A stretch of DNA of 64,000 nucleotides. Origin: Janthinobacterium sp. TB1-E2 (lineage in GTDB: Bacteria > Pseudomonadota > Gammaproteobacteria > Burkholderiales > Burkholderiaceae_D). The notes under the pieces were generated by a model that was not told the DNA's origin, made no database searches, and saw only the letters and a program-made list of their open reading frames with translations. The DNA is taken from the NCBI RefSeq assembly GCF_036885605.1, contig NZ_CP142523.1, positions 682,001 to 746,000 on the forward strand, written 5' to 3'. The stretch's first letter is position 1. Every line of letters starts with the position of its first letter. This document shows positions 1 through 9,000 of this stretch, in pieces. The translations under genes and the position numbers were made by a program.

Positions 1-669
1 GGCATCAGCGACCTGGTGCTCGACGTGCGCTACAACGGCGGCGGCTACCTCGATGTCGCCAGCGAGCTCGCCTACATGATTGCCGGCCCGCAAGTCACCA
101 CCGGCAAGACCTTCGAGCAGGTGCTGGCCAATGACAAGACGCGGCCGGCGGCGCCCGTGCCATTCCATGCGCAAAGCCTGGGCTTTGCCGGGCCGAACCC
201 TCTGCCCAAGGGCACGCCGCTGCCCTCGCTGGGCCTCAAGCGCGTGACCTTGCTGACGACGGGCAATACCTGCTCGGCCAGCGAAGCCATCATCAACGGC
301 TTGCGCGGCGTGGACGTGCAGGTCAACCTGATCGGCGGCACGACGTGCGGCAAGCCCTACGGTTTCTATCCCACGCCCAATTGCGGCACCACGTATTTCG
401 CCGTGCAGTTCCAGGGCGTCAACGCCAAGGGCTTTGGCGACTTCGCCGATGGGATGGCGCCGACCTGCGACGTGGCCGACGATTACCGGAACCCGCTGGG
501 CGACCCTGCCGAAGGCATGCTGGCGGCGGCGCTGCGTTACCGCAGCAGCGGCAGCTGTAGCCCGGCCACGGGCGCGACCAGGCTGTTGAGTTCGATGGAG
601 AACCCGGCCGACACGGCCACGCGGCTGCTGCGTCCGGCCTACAAGGAAATTGCTGTCTTGAAACGCTAA
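1..669 (+). CDS. S41 family peptidase, C-terminal part (5' truncated by window edge)
   Basis: The reading frame is open from base 1 to the TAA at 667-669, giving 222 residues of the C-terminal half of an S41 (C-terminal-processing type) serine peptidase. Visible family features are DVRYNGGG near the start, the nucleophile region TCSASE (codons 268-285), and the downstream lysine in CGKPYG (codon 352-354), which in this family forms a Ser/Lys dyad. A Cys-rich segment lies around residues 115-160. Such proteins are normally exported, but the N-terminus and any PDZ domain lie outside the window. A strong hairpin follows the stop codon, so the transcript probably ends here. The substrate is unknown. 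Confidence 0.85.
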   Translation, partial: GISDLVLDVRYNGGGYLDVASELAYMIAGPQVTTGKTFEQVLANDKTRPAAPVPFHAQSLGFAGPNPLPKGTPLPSLGLKRVTLLTTGNTCSASEAIINGLRGVDVQVNLIGGTTCGKPYGFYPTPNCGTTYFAVQFQGVNAKGFGDFADGMAPTCDVADDYRNPLGDPAEGMLAAALRYRSSGSCSPATGATRLLSSMENPADTATRLLRPAYKEIAVLKR

Positions 670-680
670 AGTCCCATTGT

Positions 681-715
681 GCCCCCCTTCCTGGGTGAAG
701 GAAGGGGGGCTTTCT
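681..715 (+). terminator. Rho-independent terminator after the S41 peptidase gene
   Basis: A perfect 12-bp stem (681-692 pairing with 699-710, GC-rich) has a 6-nt loop and is followed by TTTCT. It lies 12 nt after the upstream stop codon. The T-run is short, but the stem is very strong. Confidence 0.75.
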
Positions 716-723
716 GCTCAAAA

Positions 724-759
724 ATCTTTCTATATAACAATTTTGATATATAGAAAGAT
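724..759. promoter_or_regulatory. 13-bp perfect inverted repeat upstream of the TonB-dependent receptor gene
   Basis: The arms ATCTTTCTATATA (724-736) and its exact complement (747-759) are separated by 10 nt. The element is AT-rich, unlike its surroundings, and lies about 73 bp before the receptor start at 832. The position between a terminator and a start codon suits a dimeric regulator's operator. It lacks a T-run and is not a convincing terminator. Which protein binds is unknown. Confidence 0.5.
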
Positions 760-831
760 GAATCCATTCGTTCTGCAATTACTGGCATTTTGATATCTTT
801 CGCCTTCTCCCTAACCTTGAGAAGCGCAAAG

Positions 832-3555
832 ATGCCTATACAATTCAAGTTACCACCGCTCACCGTCGCCGTACTGGCCATCCTGGGCGGTTCCGCATGG
901 CAGGCGCACGCGCAAACGCAAGCGCCCGCAGCGGATCAGCAGCCGGCGGCCACCCCGCCAGCCGTCGTGGTCACCGGTTCGCGCATTCCCCGCGCCAGCC
1001 TGGAAGGACCATCGTCCGTCACCATCCTGACGGGCGATGAAATCACCAAGCAAGGGTACAAGAATGTCTTCGATGCGCTGACCAACCAGGTACAGAACAG
1101 CGGCTTTACGCAAGGCGAGGACTTCGGCAATACGTTCACGCCTTCGGCCAATACCATCAGCCTGCGCGGCCTGGGCCCGAACCACACCTTGATCCTGCTT
1201 AATGGCCGCCGCCTGGCCGACTTCCCCGTCGCCTACGAAGGCACGGTCAACTTCACCAATCTGGCGAATATCCCGTCGAGCATAGTCGACCGCATCGAGA
1301 TCCTCAACGGCGGCGCCTCGGCCATCTATGGTTCCGACGCCATCGCCGGCGTGGTCAACGTGATCCTGAAAAAGCAGACGGAAGGTTTCGATATCAACGT
1401 CAAGGCGGGCGGCACCACGCGTGGCGGCGCCGGCAATCAGCGCGTGCAGCTGACGGGCGGCGGCAATTTCGACAAGCTGCATACCTTGTTCAGCGTGGAG
1501 CTGAGCCAGCGCGATCCGCTGTCGAGCCTGCAGCGCGACTTCATGGCCACGCGCTCGGGCACGCCGACGAATATCGCCTCGCGCCGCGTGGTACAGGCGG
1601 GCACCTCCGGCAGCTACGTGGACCTGGGCGACACCTGCAACCAGTTCGGCGACCTGTTCGGCGGCAGCGTCGTCAAGTACCAGGCGAAGAACGGCAGCTA
1701 TTGCGCCAGCCCGAAAGTCGGCCCCACCTATTGGACCACGCAAACCAAGAACCGCAGCCAGAACGTGTTCGGCAGCGCCAACTATGAGCTGTCGCCGGAA
1801 ACGACCCTGTTCGCCGACTTCCTGATCGGCAAGAACTCGACCGAGAACAATACGCGTGGTCCGACGTGGACGTCGTCGTCGACGGGTAGCAGCTATTTCC
1901 GCAACCAGAATACGAACCGCTACGAAGCGTGGACGCGCTATATCTCGCCCGAGGAAATGGGCGGCGTGGAGCGCTACAACCGCAAGTGGGACGACCTGGC
2001 CACCGCCATCTCGCTGGGCGCCAAGGGCCGCATTCCCGGCACGTCGTCGTGGCAGTATGAAGCCAACTACAACGCTTCGGTGTACAAGAGCGAAAGCCAC
2101 ACGCCGCGCGCGCTGGCCAATATCGACAGCTTCTTCCTGGGGCCGAAACTGGGCACCGACACTGCTGGCGTGCCGATCTACGCACCGGACCCGGCGCGCC
2201 TGTCGCGCCGCCTGACGGCGGCCGAATTCGACAGCATCACGGGCAATTCCGACAGCGACGACAAGGCATGGACGAACACCCTGAGCCTGGCCACGAATGG
2301 CGACCTGTTCCAGCTGCCCGCTGGCGTGGCGAAGATCGCCACCATCGCCGAATTGGGCAAGCAGGGCTTCAGCAATGTGCCCGATGCGCGCCTGAACGAC
2401 GGCTACTTCAACGTCGCCACCAAATCCGATATCACGGCCGGAACGCGTACCCGCTATGCGCTGGGTGCCGAGATCAACCTGCCGCTGCACGAGAAGCTGA
2501 CCGGTACCCTGGCTGGCCGCTATGACCGCTACAACTTTGCCGGCCGCAGCGATGGCAAGTTCACCTACAACGGCGGCCTGGAACTGCGTCCCGCGCCGGA
2601 GCTGCTGTTCCGCGCCAATTACGCCACCAGCTTCCGTGCGCCGGACATGAACTATATCTACAAGGCGCGCGGCACCGGTTACTACTCGAGCACCACCGAT
2701 TACTACCGCTGCGGCGCTGCCGGACAGGCCATCGAGGACTGCGACTACGCGAATAAATCGCCGGGCGCCGACTATGTGCAGAACGGCAGCAAGGATCTGC
2801 AGTCGGAGAAGGGCAAGTCCTTCGGCGTGGGCGCCGTCTGGTCGCCAAGTTCGAATTTCGACGTCTCCGTCGATTACTGGAACATCAAGATCGACGACCT
2901 GGTGACGAATTTGAGCGCCGACAAGATACTGCGCGACGAAGCCGATTGCCGCCTGGGCAAGCTCGACATCAACTCGCCTACCTGCGCCGATACCCTGGGC
3001 CGCGTCGAGCGTTTCGCGGCCAATGCCCTGAACCGCGCCGGCGAGATCAAGACCATCACCGTCAATCCGATCAATGCGGCCAAGCAAAGCAGCAGCGGCA
3101 TCGACGTCAGCGTCAAGTATTTGCTGCGCACGGCGGATTATGGCCGCTTTGCCTTCAAGGCCAATTACGCCAAGGTGCTGAGCAATAAATCGCAGCAATT
3201 TGTCGGCGACGAAGAAATCGACGAGCTCAAATCGCTGAACAATACGGATTGGCGCGACAAGCTGAACCTGAGCGTCAACTGGGCTGCGGGCGACTGGTCG
3301 AACACTTTGCTGGTCAGCCGCTACAGCAAGATACCGAACGCCGCCGGCACCGGCTACCTGACGCCGACGGCGCTGGCCAATATCAGCACCGTGTACCGCA
3401 TCAACGATCGCGCCACCTTGTCGCTGATCGTCAACAACGTGTTCGACAAGATCAAGCGCGACGACAGCGGCGGCTGGCCGTACTACCCGGTGGGCAGCTA
3501 CAGCCCGCAGGGACGCCAGGGCTGGGTAGAATTCAACTACCACTTTGGCTCATAA
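832..3555 (+). CDS. TonB-dependent outer-membrane receptor
   Basis: A 907-residue outer-membrane transporter. The ATG at 832 is preferred because it opens a classical signal peptide (positive start, hydrophobic core, cleavage after AHA near residue 27) and has a purine-rich GAGAAGCG before it; an upstream in-frame TTG at 790 would add 14 residues before the signal peptide. After a Pro/Ala/Gln-rich linker comes VVVTGSRI, a TonB-box-like strand. The plug domain (about 45-185) contains SLRGLG, LLNGRR, IEILNGGASAIYGSDA and GVVNVILKK. The rest is a beta-barrel with alternating aromatic strands, ending in EFNYHFGS. It probably imports a bulky nutrient through TonB/ExbBD; the ligand cannot be read from the sequence. 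It is transcribed alone, flanked by terminators. Confidence 0.93.
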   Translation: MPIQFKLPPLTVAVLAILGGSAWQAHAQTQAPAADQQPAATPPAVVVTGSRIPRASLEGPSSVTILTGDEITKQGYKNVFDALTNQVQNSGFTQGEDFGNTFTPSANTISLRGLGPNHTLILLNGRRLADFPVAYEGTVNFTNLANIPSSIVDRIEILNGGASAIYGSDAIAGVVNVILKKQTEGFDINVKAGGTTRGGAGNQRVQLTGGGNFDKLHTLFSVELSQRDPLSSLQRDFMATRSGTPTNIASRRVVQAGTSGSYVDLGDTCNQFGDLFGGSVVKYQAKNGSYCASPKVGPTYWTTQTKNRSQNVFGSANYELSPETTLFADFLIGKNSTENNTRGPTWTSSSTGSSYFRNQNTNRYEAWTRYISPEEMGGVERYNRKWDDLATAISLGAKGRIPGTSSWQYEANYNASVYKSESHTPRALANIDSFFLGPKLGTDTAGVPIYAPDPARLSRRLTAAEFDSITGNSDSDDKAWTNTLSLATNGDLFQLPAGVAKIATIAELGKQGFSNVPDARLNDGYFNVATKSDITAGTRTRYALGAEINLPLHEKLTGTLAGRYDRYNFAGRSDGKFTYNGGLELRPAPELLFRANYATSFRAPDMNYIYKARGTGYYSSTTDYYRCGAAGQAIEDCDYANKSPGADYVQNGSKDLQSEKGKSFGVGAVWSPSSNFDVSVDYWNIKIDDLVTNLSADKILRDEADCRLGKLDINSPTCADTLGRVERFAANALNRAGEIKTITVNPINAAKQSSSGIDVSVKYLLRTADYGRFAFKANYAKVLSNKSQQFVGDEEIDELKSLNNTDWRDKLNLSVNWAAGDWSNTLLVSRYSKIPNAAGTGYLTPTALANISTVYRINDRATLSLIVNNVFDKIKRDDSGGWPYYPVGSYSPQGRQGWVEFNYHFGS

Positions 3556-3575
3556 TCCACGCTTACCAGAGCAAG

Positions 3576-3607
3576 GCCGGAGCAGCTGACGCTGTTCCGG
3601 CTTTTTT
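3576..3607 (+). terminator. Rho-independent terminator after the TonB receptor gene
   Basis: An 11-bp stem with one G-U pair (3576-3586 with 3591-3601), loop TGAC, followed by a run of six T. It lies 20 nt after the receptor stop codon. Confidence 0.9.
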
Positions 3608-3682
3608 ATTTTCCGCTGCAGTTTTACACGCGCCACCACCCCTATAATTGCCCGCTTGTTCTCTCTCGATGGAGTTTGACCC

Positions 3683-5503
3683 ATGCTACGCCACGCCCTG
3701 CTGTCCGCCGCCTTGTTGTCCACATTTGCCTTGCCTGCGTATGCCGCCTCGCCGTTGACCACGGTGGCCGAACGCTCGGGCTTTTTGCATACGGGCCGCT
3801 ATGCGGAAGTGGAAGCCTTGTGCCGCCAGTTCCAATCGCGCTATCCGAAGCAGGTGCGCTGCGTGGAGTTCGGCCGTACGCCGGAAAACCGCCCCATGCT
3901 GGCGCTGGCCGTCTCGAATACGGGCGCCCTGACGCCGGCCGAAGCGGCGCGCCGCAAGCTGCCCGTGCTGCTGATACAGGGCGGCATCCATGCGGGCGAA
4001 ATCGATGGCAAGGATGCGGGTTTCCTCGCGTTGCGCGAAGTATTGGAGGGCAAGGCGGCACCCGGCGCGCTCGACAAGCAGGTGCTGCTGTTCGTGCCCG
4101 TGTTTAACGTCGATGGCCACGAGCGCTTCGGCCAGTGGAATCGGCCGAACCAGCGCGGCCCCGTGGAAATGGGCTGGCGCAGCACGGCGCAAAACTATAA
4201 TCTGAACCGCGAATACATGAAGGCCGATACGCCCGAGATGCAGCACATGCTGGCGCTGGTGAACGCCTGGGATCCGCTGGCCTATGTCGACCTGCACGTC
4301 ACCGACGGCGCCCAGTTCGAACCCGATATCTCGATCCAGGTCGAACCCGTGCATGCGGGCGATGCGGCCCTGCGCGCGGCCGGCACGGCGCTGCGCGATC
4401 AGGTCCTGGCCGACCTGGCCAAGCAGGGCTCGGATCCGAAACCGTTCTATATTTCGTTTGCCGAGAACGACAATCCCCAATCGGGTTTTGTCGATTCGGC
4501 GCCAAATCCGCGCTTCTCGCATGGCTATTTCCAGCTGCGCAACCGTTTCGGCATGCTGGTGGAAACCCATTCGTGGAAGGATTACCCGACCCGCGTGCGC
4601 ATCACGCGCAACACCATCGTTTCGCTGCTGTCGCAAGTGGCGCAGCATGGCGCGCAGTGGCGGCAAACGGCGCTCGAGGCGGACGTGCGCGCCGCGCAGC
4701 TGGCCGGCACGACCTTGCCGCTCACGTATAAAACGACGGACAAGAGCCGCATGATCGCGTTTCGCGGCTACGCCTACACGCGCACGCCATCCGAAGTGTC
4801 GGGTGCGCTGATGACGCGCTACGACGAAACCACGCCGCAGATCTGGAACGTGCCGCTGCGCGACGAGATCGTGCCCGACCTGCAGCAGGCAGCGCCCAAG
4901 GCCGGCTACCTGGTGCCCGCCGCGCAGGCAGCCATGGTGGCGGCCAAGCTGCGCCAGCATGGCGTGTCGTACCAGGTATTAGCTACCGCGCCGGGCAGGC
5001 TGCCGGTCGAGACCTTCCGCGCCACGGCTGTGAAATTCGGCGCGCAGTCGTTCGAGGGACGCCAGACTGCGGCCGTGCAGGGCGAGTGGCAGAAAGAGGA
5101 GCGCGTGGTTGGCGCCGGTGACCTGTACGTGCCCGTCGGCCAGGCCAAGGCGCGCCTGGTCGTCGCCCTGCTCGAGCCGCGCGCGCCCGATTCCCTGCTG
5201 GCCTGGGGCAGTTTCAATACGGCCTTCGAGCGCAAGGAATACATGGAAGAATACGTGGCCGAAGACGTGGCGCGCGCGCAACTGGCGGCCGACCCGGCGC
5301 TGGCGGCGCAGTTCCATCAGAAGCTGGCCAGCGATCCCGCGTTTGCCAAGAACCCGGCCGCGCGCCTGGAATTCTTCGCCCGCCGCCATGCTTCCTGGGA
5401 TGAGCGCCTGAACCTGTATCCGGTGCTGCGCACGGATGCCGCGCCTGCCGGCCTGGCATCGCCGCCTGCGCGCACACCGAAGTTGTCAAATCGCGCAGAT
5501 TAA
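3683..5503 (+). CDS. Exported M14 family zinc carboxypeptidase
   Basis: A 606-residue protein with a signal peptide (cleavage near AYAA, residue 22). The M14 zinc ligands are visible: H103 and E106 in GGIHAGEIDGKD, and H205 in DLHVTDGA. The catalytic glutamate is E294 in MLVETHSWKDY. The substrate-binding region NYNLNREYMK (about 171-180) also fits. About 250 residues beyond the catalytic domain form a C-terminal extension. The start is supported by GGAG at 3671-3674, 8 nt upstream. A good -10 box (TATAAT, 3643-3648) precedes it, although the TTTACA at 3623-3628 is too close for an ideal -35. Likely role: trimming C-terminal residues of peptides in the periplasm or outside the cell. Specificity is unknown. 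Confidence 0.9.
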   Translation: MLRHALLSAALLSTFALPAYAASPLTTVAERSGFLHTGRYAEVEALCRQFQSRYPKQVRCVEFGRTPENRPMLALAVSNTGALTPAEAARRKLPVLLIQGGIHAGEIDGKDAGFLALREVLEGKAAPGALDKQVLLFVPVFNVDGHERFGQWNRPNQRGPVEMGWRSTAQNYNLNREYMKADTPEMQHMLALVNAWDPLAYVDLHVTDGAQFEPDISIQVEPVHAGDAALRAAGTALRDQVLADLAKQGSDPKPFYISFAENDNPQSGFVDSAPNPRFSHGYFQLRNRFGMLVETHSWKDYPTRVRITRNTIVSLLSQVAQHGAQWRQTALEADVRAAQLAGTTLPLTYKTTDKSRMIAFRGYAYTRTPSEVSGALMTRYDETTPQIWNVPLRDEIVPDLQQAAPKAGYLVPAAQAAMVAAKLRQHGVSYQVLATAPGRLPVETFRATAVKFGAQSFEGRQTAAVQGEWQKEERVVGAGDLYVPVGQAKARLVVALLEPRAPDSLLAWGSFNTAFERKEYMEEYVAEDVARAQLAADPALAAQFHQKLASDPAFAKNPAARLEFFARRHASWDERLNLYPVLRTDAAPAGLASPPARTPKLSNRAD

Positions 5504-5564
5504 TCGAAAGAAAATGCTATTCTCCGCTCGATGATGGCGCCGCCACCACGAGCAGGGAACATGC

Positions 5565-6710
5565 ATGGTCAACAAGACACTCTTTAACCAGCACCGCGAG
5601 GCGTTTTTTCGCCTCTGTGACGCCGTCGGCGAGAATCAGGTGGAACAGGTGCGCAGCATGCTCGAGGCCACGCCGCTGCTGTTGACCTTGCGCCGCTATA
5701 ACATGGATGACGGCGAATCGCTGCTGCACCTGGCCGCGGCCGGCGGCAGCCGCGAGGTCTGCGCGCTGCTCGTGTCGCTGGGCATGGACGTCGACCTGCC
5801 CCTGCCCGGTTACCGCAACCTGACGCCGCTGGACGCGGCGGCAAGCCATGGCCACCTCGCTACCTGCCGCTGGCTGCTCGAGCAGGGCGCTGCCGTCGAT
5901 GGCTTGCCGGACAATATACTGTCGCCGCTGGACAGCGCCTGCGTTGGCGGCCATGAGGACGTGGTCGCATTGCTGCTGCAGCGGGGCGCCAATCCGAACC
6001 GCCTGCATACGCGCTGGAACCAGGCGCCGGTCGATATCGCCACCGGCTGGGGCTTTCCCGCGATCGCCCAATTGCTGGCCTCCGCCGGCGGCGTCAGCAT
6101 ACTCGACGTGCCGCAGCAGGCGGCCGCGTCGCCGCAGGAAGCGATCCGCACCTTCATGCACAACAGCGCCGGCTGGGTGCTGCCGGCCGTGTTCAGTCCG
6201 GACAGCGGCGACGCGCGCTTTTCGCTGGGGATCAGCTGCATCGGCGGCAAGCGCGATTTCAAGCTGCTGTTTACCACCGGCCTGTTCCGGCAATCGCCGA
6301 TGACCGAACTGGCCATCTGCCTGCCGGCCCGCTGGCCGCTGACCGTGCACGGCTTCGCCGAGCACAGCCCGTGGCGCTTTCCCGTGGCGCTGCTGGCGCG
6401 CCTGGGACGGCGCACGCTCGACCAGGCCAGCCTGGCCGTGGGCGAGCTGCTGCGGCGCGACGATCCGTACCTGGCGGACCTGGCCTGGCCGGACGGCGTC
6501 GATGCGCTGCTGGCCATCGACAAGCGCTGGAACCCCGAGCCGGAGGAAGACGACATTGCCGACGATGACAAGGTCACCATTTATCTGCTGGTGCCGGTGG
6601 CGTTCACCAAAAAAGGAGCGCCCGGCGCCAGCGCCTTGCATGCCTTGATCGAGCGCAAGCTCAAAGGCAGCTGGAAAGTGTCGGCCTTGCCCATCCCCGT
6701 GATTGGCTAG
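5565..6710 (+). CDS. Ankyrin-repeat protein with C-terminal SUFU-like domain
   Basis: A 381-residue protein without signal peptide. Residues about 50-176 hold four ankyrin repeats, recognisable by GESLLHLAAAGG, LTPLDAAASHGH, LSPLDSACVGGH and APVDIATGWGF, each followed by a LL..GA helix. Residues about 190-378 resemble the suppressor-of-fused (SUFU) fold: LLFTTGLFRQ, ELAICLPARWPL, then a helix with PVALLARLGRRTLD and a C-terminal strand YLLVPVAFTKKG. Ankyrin repeats and SUFU domains both occur in bacterial immunity proteins of polymorphic toxins, but no toxin gene is visible nearby, so that role is only a possibility. AGCAGGGA lies about 7 nt before the start. An overlapping ATG at 5561 is in another frame. 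Confidence 0.8.
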   Translation: MVNKTLFNQHREAFFRLCDAVGENQVEQVRSMLEATPLLLTLRRYNMDDGESLLHLAAAGGSREVCALLVSLGMDVDLPLPGYRNLTPLDAAASHGHLATCRWLLEQGAAVDGLPDNILSPLDSACVGGHEDVVALLLQRGANPNRLHTRWNQAPVDIATGWGFPAIAQLLASAGGVSILDVPQQAAASPQEAIRTFMHNSAGWVLPAVFSPDSGDARFSLGISCIGGKRDFKLLFTTGLFRQSPMTELAICLPARWPLTVHGFAEHSPWRFPVALLARLGRRTLDQASLAVGELLRRDDPYLADLAWPDGVDALLAIDKRWNPEPEEDDIADDDKVTIYLLVPVAFTKKGAPGASALHALIERKLKGSWKVSALPIPVIG

Positions 6711-6821
6711 CGCCGGCCTGCACGCGCGCATGGCCAGATCAAGCCGCACCGCTTGCAGCAATGTTATCCTGCCAATAAATTTTCCGCGTCCGCGCCAACC
6801 CGTTTCACGCATCGGTTCTCC

Positions 6822-7949
6822 ATGACAAAAAAAATTCTTCTCCTGAGCGTCTCGGCCGGCGCCGGCCACATGCGCGCGGCGCAAGCCATCGAGGCGTATG
6901 CGGCGCGCGATGGCGGTGGCGGCCCTGCGGCGCTGGCCCTGCATCTGGACGTGATGGATTTCGTCACGCCCGCCTTCCGCAAGCTGTACACGGATTTCTA
7001 TATCAAGCTGGTCAACAAGGCGCCCGCGCTGTGGGGCTATCTGTACCACGCCACCCACGACGCGCCGCGCGACAGCTCGATGCAGCGCTTGCGCCGCGCC
7101 GTCGAGCGCCTCAACACGCGCGCGCTGATGACGCAGATCGCCGCCTTCCAGCCCGACGCCATCATCTGCACGCATTTCCTGCCGGCCGAACTGCTGTCGC
7201 GCGCCCTGCGCCAGCACCAGCTGGCTTGCCCCGTGTGGGTGCAGGTCACGGATTTCGACTTGCACCGCATGTGGGTGCACGAGCAGATGGAAGGTTATTT
7301 CGCCGCCACCGACGAAGTGGCGTTCCGCATGCGCCACGAAGGCATTCCCGCCGAGCGCATCCACGTGACGGGCATTCCCATCATGCCCGCGTTCGCGCAG
7401 CTGCCCGAGCGCGTACAGTGCGCGCAGGCGTTTGGTCTGGACCCTAGGCGCACGACGATTTTGCTGATGGGCGGCGGGGCGGGGCTGGGCAGCCTGGAAA
7501 CGGTTGCCGCGCGCCTGCTGGCCTTGCCAGGCGACTTCCAGCTGATCGTACTGGCGGGGAAAAACGCCGCCGCGCTGGCGGCGCTGCAGGCGCTGGCCGG
7601 CCAATATCCGGGGCGCCTGCTGGCGCAAGGCTTTACCAGCGAAGTCGAGCGCCTGATGGCGTGCGCCGACCTGGTGATCACCAAGCCGGGCGGCCTGACC
7701 ACGTCCGAATGCCTGGCGCTGGGCTTGCCCATGATCGTCAACTCGCCGATTCCCGGCCAGGAAGAGCGCAATGCCGACTATCTGCTGGAGCAGGGCGTGG
7801 CCCTGAAGGCATTCGACGCCGTCACCCTGGAATACCGCGTGCGCCTGTTGCTCGACCATCCCGAGCAGCTGCAAGCCATGCGCGCGAAAGCGCTGGCCCT
7901 GGGCCGTCCGCGCGCCGCCCTGGAGGTACTGGCGCAGGTGCTGGCTTGA
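6822..7949 (+). CDS. MGDG synthase/UgtP-like diacylglycerol glycosyltransferase family protein
   Basis: A 375-residue cytosolic, membrane-associated glycosyltransferase of the GT28 MGDG-synthase type. The N-terminal domain begins KKILLLSVSAGAGHMRAAQA, with the characteristic SxGxGH loop, and continues with LYHATHD near residue 75. The C-terminal nucleotide-sugar domain has GGGAGLG (about 217-223) and KPGGLTTSE with GLPMIV and PGQEERNA (about 287-325). The ATG at 6822 starts directly at the conserved first strand; an in-frame TTG at 6753 would add 23 poorly matching residues. Family members transfer a sugar from UDP-sugar to diacylglycerol. The exact acceptor and sugar are not determined by the sequence. 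The next gene starts within 10 nt, so it leads a four-gene operon. Confidence 0.85.
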   Translation: MTKKILLLSVSAGAGHMRAAQAIEAYAARDGGGGPAALALHLDVMDFVTPAFRKLYTDFYIKLVNKAPALWGYLYHATHDAPRDSSMQRLRRAVERLNTRALMTQIAAFQPDAIICTHFLPAELLSRALRQHQLACPVWVQVTDFDLHRMWVHEQMEGYFAATDEVAFRMRHEGIPAERIHVTGIPIMPAFAQLPERVQCAQAFGLDPRRTTILLMGGGAGLGSLETVAARLLALPGDFQLIVLAGKNAAALAALQALAGQYPGRLLAQGFTSEVERLMACADLVITKPGGLTTSECLALGLPMIVNSPIPGQEERNADYLLEQGVALKAFDAVTLEYRVRLLLDHPEQLQAMRAKALALGRPRAALEVLAQVLA

Positions 7950-7957
7950 CGGGCGCC

Positions 7958-8428
7958 GTGGCAAAACCCTGGCAGATCGCCCTGACCCTGGCCTGGGTGG
8001 CCTTGCTGGGATTATTTTTCGCGCAGGTGGAAATCCAGATCGAAGGGGCGGCCGGCTGGGCCGCGAACTTGCCCACCTGGCGTATCGAAAGCCATTGGCT
8101 ACTCGATATCTTCTGGGGCGGGCGGCCGATGACCGGCTACCATGCCTGGGTCTTTCCCTTCATCGCCCTGTTCTTCCATTTCCCCATGATCTTCCTGGCG
8201 CAATGGTCGCTGCGGCTCGAATGCCGCGCCATCGGCTGCATCATGCTGTTCTGGATCATTGAGGATTATCTGTGGTTCGTGCTCAATCCCGCCTATGGCG
8301 TGGCGCACTTCAACCCGGCCCATATCGCCTGGCACAAGCACTGGCTGTGGTGGGCGCCGACCGACTACTGGGTGTCGCTGCTGCTGGCCAGCGTACTGCT
8401 GTGGTTTTCATACAAGAGGAAGTCATGA
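7958..8428 (+). CDS. Small integral membrane protein, unknown function
   Basis: A 156-residue protein with four likely membrane segments: about 7-24, 62-82, 90-107 and 132-150. Conserved-looking polar or aromatic motifs lie between them, for instance WIIEDYLWFVLNP and WHKHWLWWAPTDYW, which contain Glu, Asp and His close to the membrane surface and could form a metal or active site. The start is uncertain: GTG at 7958 is chosen, but a TTG at 7946 overlapping the upstream stop is also possible. The gene overlaps the downstream phosphatase by 4 bp (ATGA), implying translational coupling. I do not recognise the family. Confidence 0.75.
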   Translation: MAKPWQIALTLAWVALLGLFFAQVEIQIEGAAGWAANLPTWRIESHWLLDIFWGGRPMTGYHAWVFPFIALFFHFPMIFLAQWSLRLECRAIGCIMLFWIIEDYLWFVLNPAYGVAHFNPAHIAWHKHWLWWAPTDYWVSLLLASVLLWFSYKRKS

Positions 8429-9000
8429 CCTTGCCGTATCTCCTGCTGTTGTCCCTGGCCCTGGCGGCCGGTTCCGCCGGCGCGCAGGCGCCCTTGCCGC
8501 CCGAGCGCAATACCGAGTGGGCCACGCCGCTGCCGCAGGTGTCGAACCTGCACCAGGTCACTCCCGTTCTGTACCGCAGCGCCAAGCTCGATAGCAGCGA
8601 CGTGGCCCAGCTGCAGGCGCTGGGCGTGAAGACGGTGATCAGCCTGCGCTCCTTCCACTCCGATACGCAGGTGCTCGAAGGCAGCGGCATCCGCGCCGTG
8701 CGCATTCCCATCAATACCTGGGCCATCCGCGACAAGCACGTGGTCGAGACCATGCGCAGTATCCGCGCCGCAGAGCAGCAGGGACCCGTGCTGCTGCATT
8801 GCCTGCACGGCGCCGACCGCACGGGCATGATGGCCGCCATGTACCGCATGCTGTACCAGGGCTGGCCGCGCGAGAAGGCGATCGACGAGCTGAAAAACGG
8901 CGGTTACGGCTACCACGCCGTGTGGAAAAATATCGAAAGCTACCTCAAACGCGTCGACGTGGCGGCACTGCGCGCGCAGATCGAGCAGGAAAAACCATGA
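8425..9000 (+). CDS. Exported dual-specificity/tyrosine phosphatase family protein
   Basis: A 191-residue protein with a signal peptide (cleavage after AGAQA near residue 22). It carries the P-loop cysteine phosphatase signature HCLHGADRTG with C126 and R132. Upstream, LYRSAKL (about 49-55) and TVISLRSF are typical of the dual-specificity branch; the general-acid region is probably around D103. It should hydrolyse a phosphoester in the periplasm. Members of this fold include phosphatidylglycerophosphate and phosphoinositide phosphatases, and the neighbouring glycolipid-type transferase and START-like protein make a lipid phosphate plausible, but this is inference. It overlaps both neighbours by 4 bp. 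Confidence 0.88.
   Translation: MTLPYLLLLSLALAAGSAGAQAPLPPERNTEWATPLPQVSNLHQVTPVLYRSAKLDSSDVAQLQALGVKTVISLRSFHSDTQVLEGSGIRAVRIPINTWAIRDKHVVETMRSIRAAEQQGPVLLHCLHGADRTGMMAAMYRMLYQGWPREKAIDELKNGGYGYHAVWKNIESYLKRVDVAALRAQIEQEKP

Noticed and set aside
850-3543. 897-codon antisense frame opposite the TonB receptor gene
   Set aside because: Shadow frame; the receptor has a signal peptide, plug and barrel in the other strand.
5517-7964. 815-codon minus-strand frame spanning two plus-strand genes
   Set aside because: It crosses two well-supported genes and their gap, with a composition typical of antisense frames.
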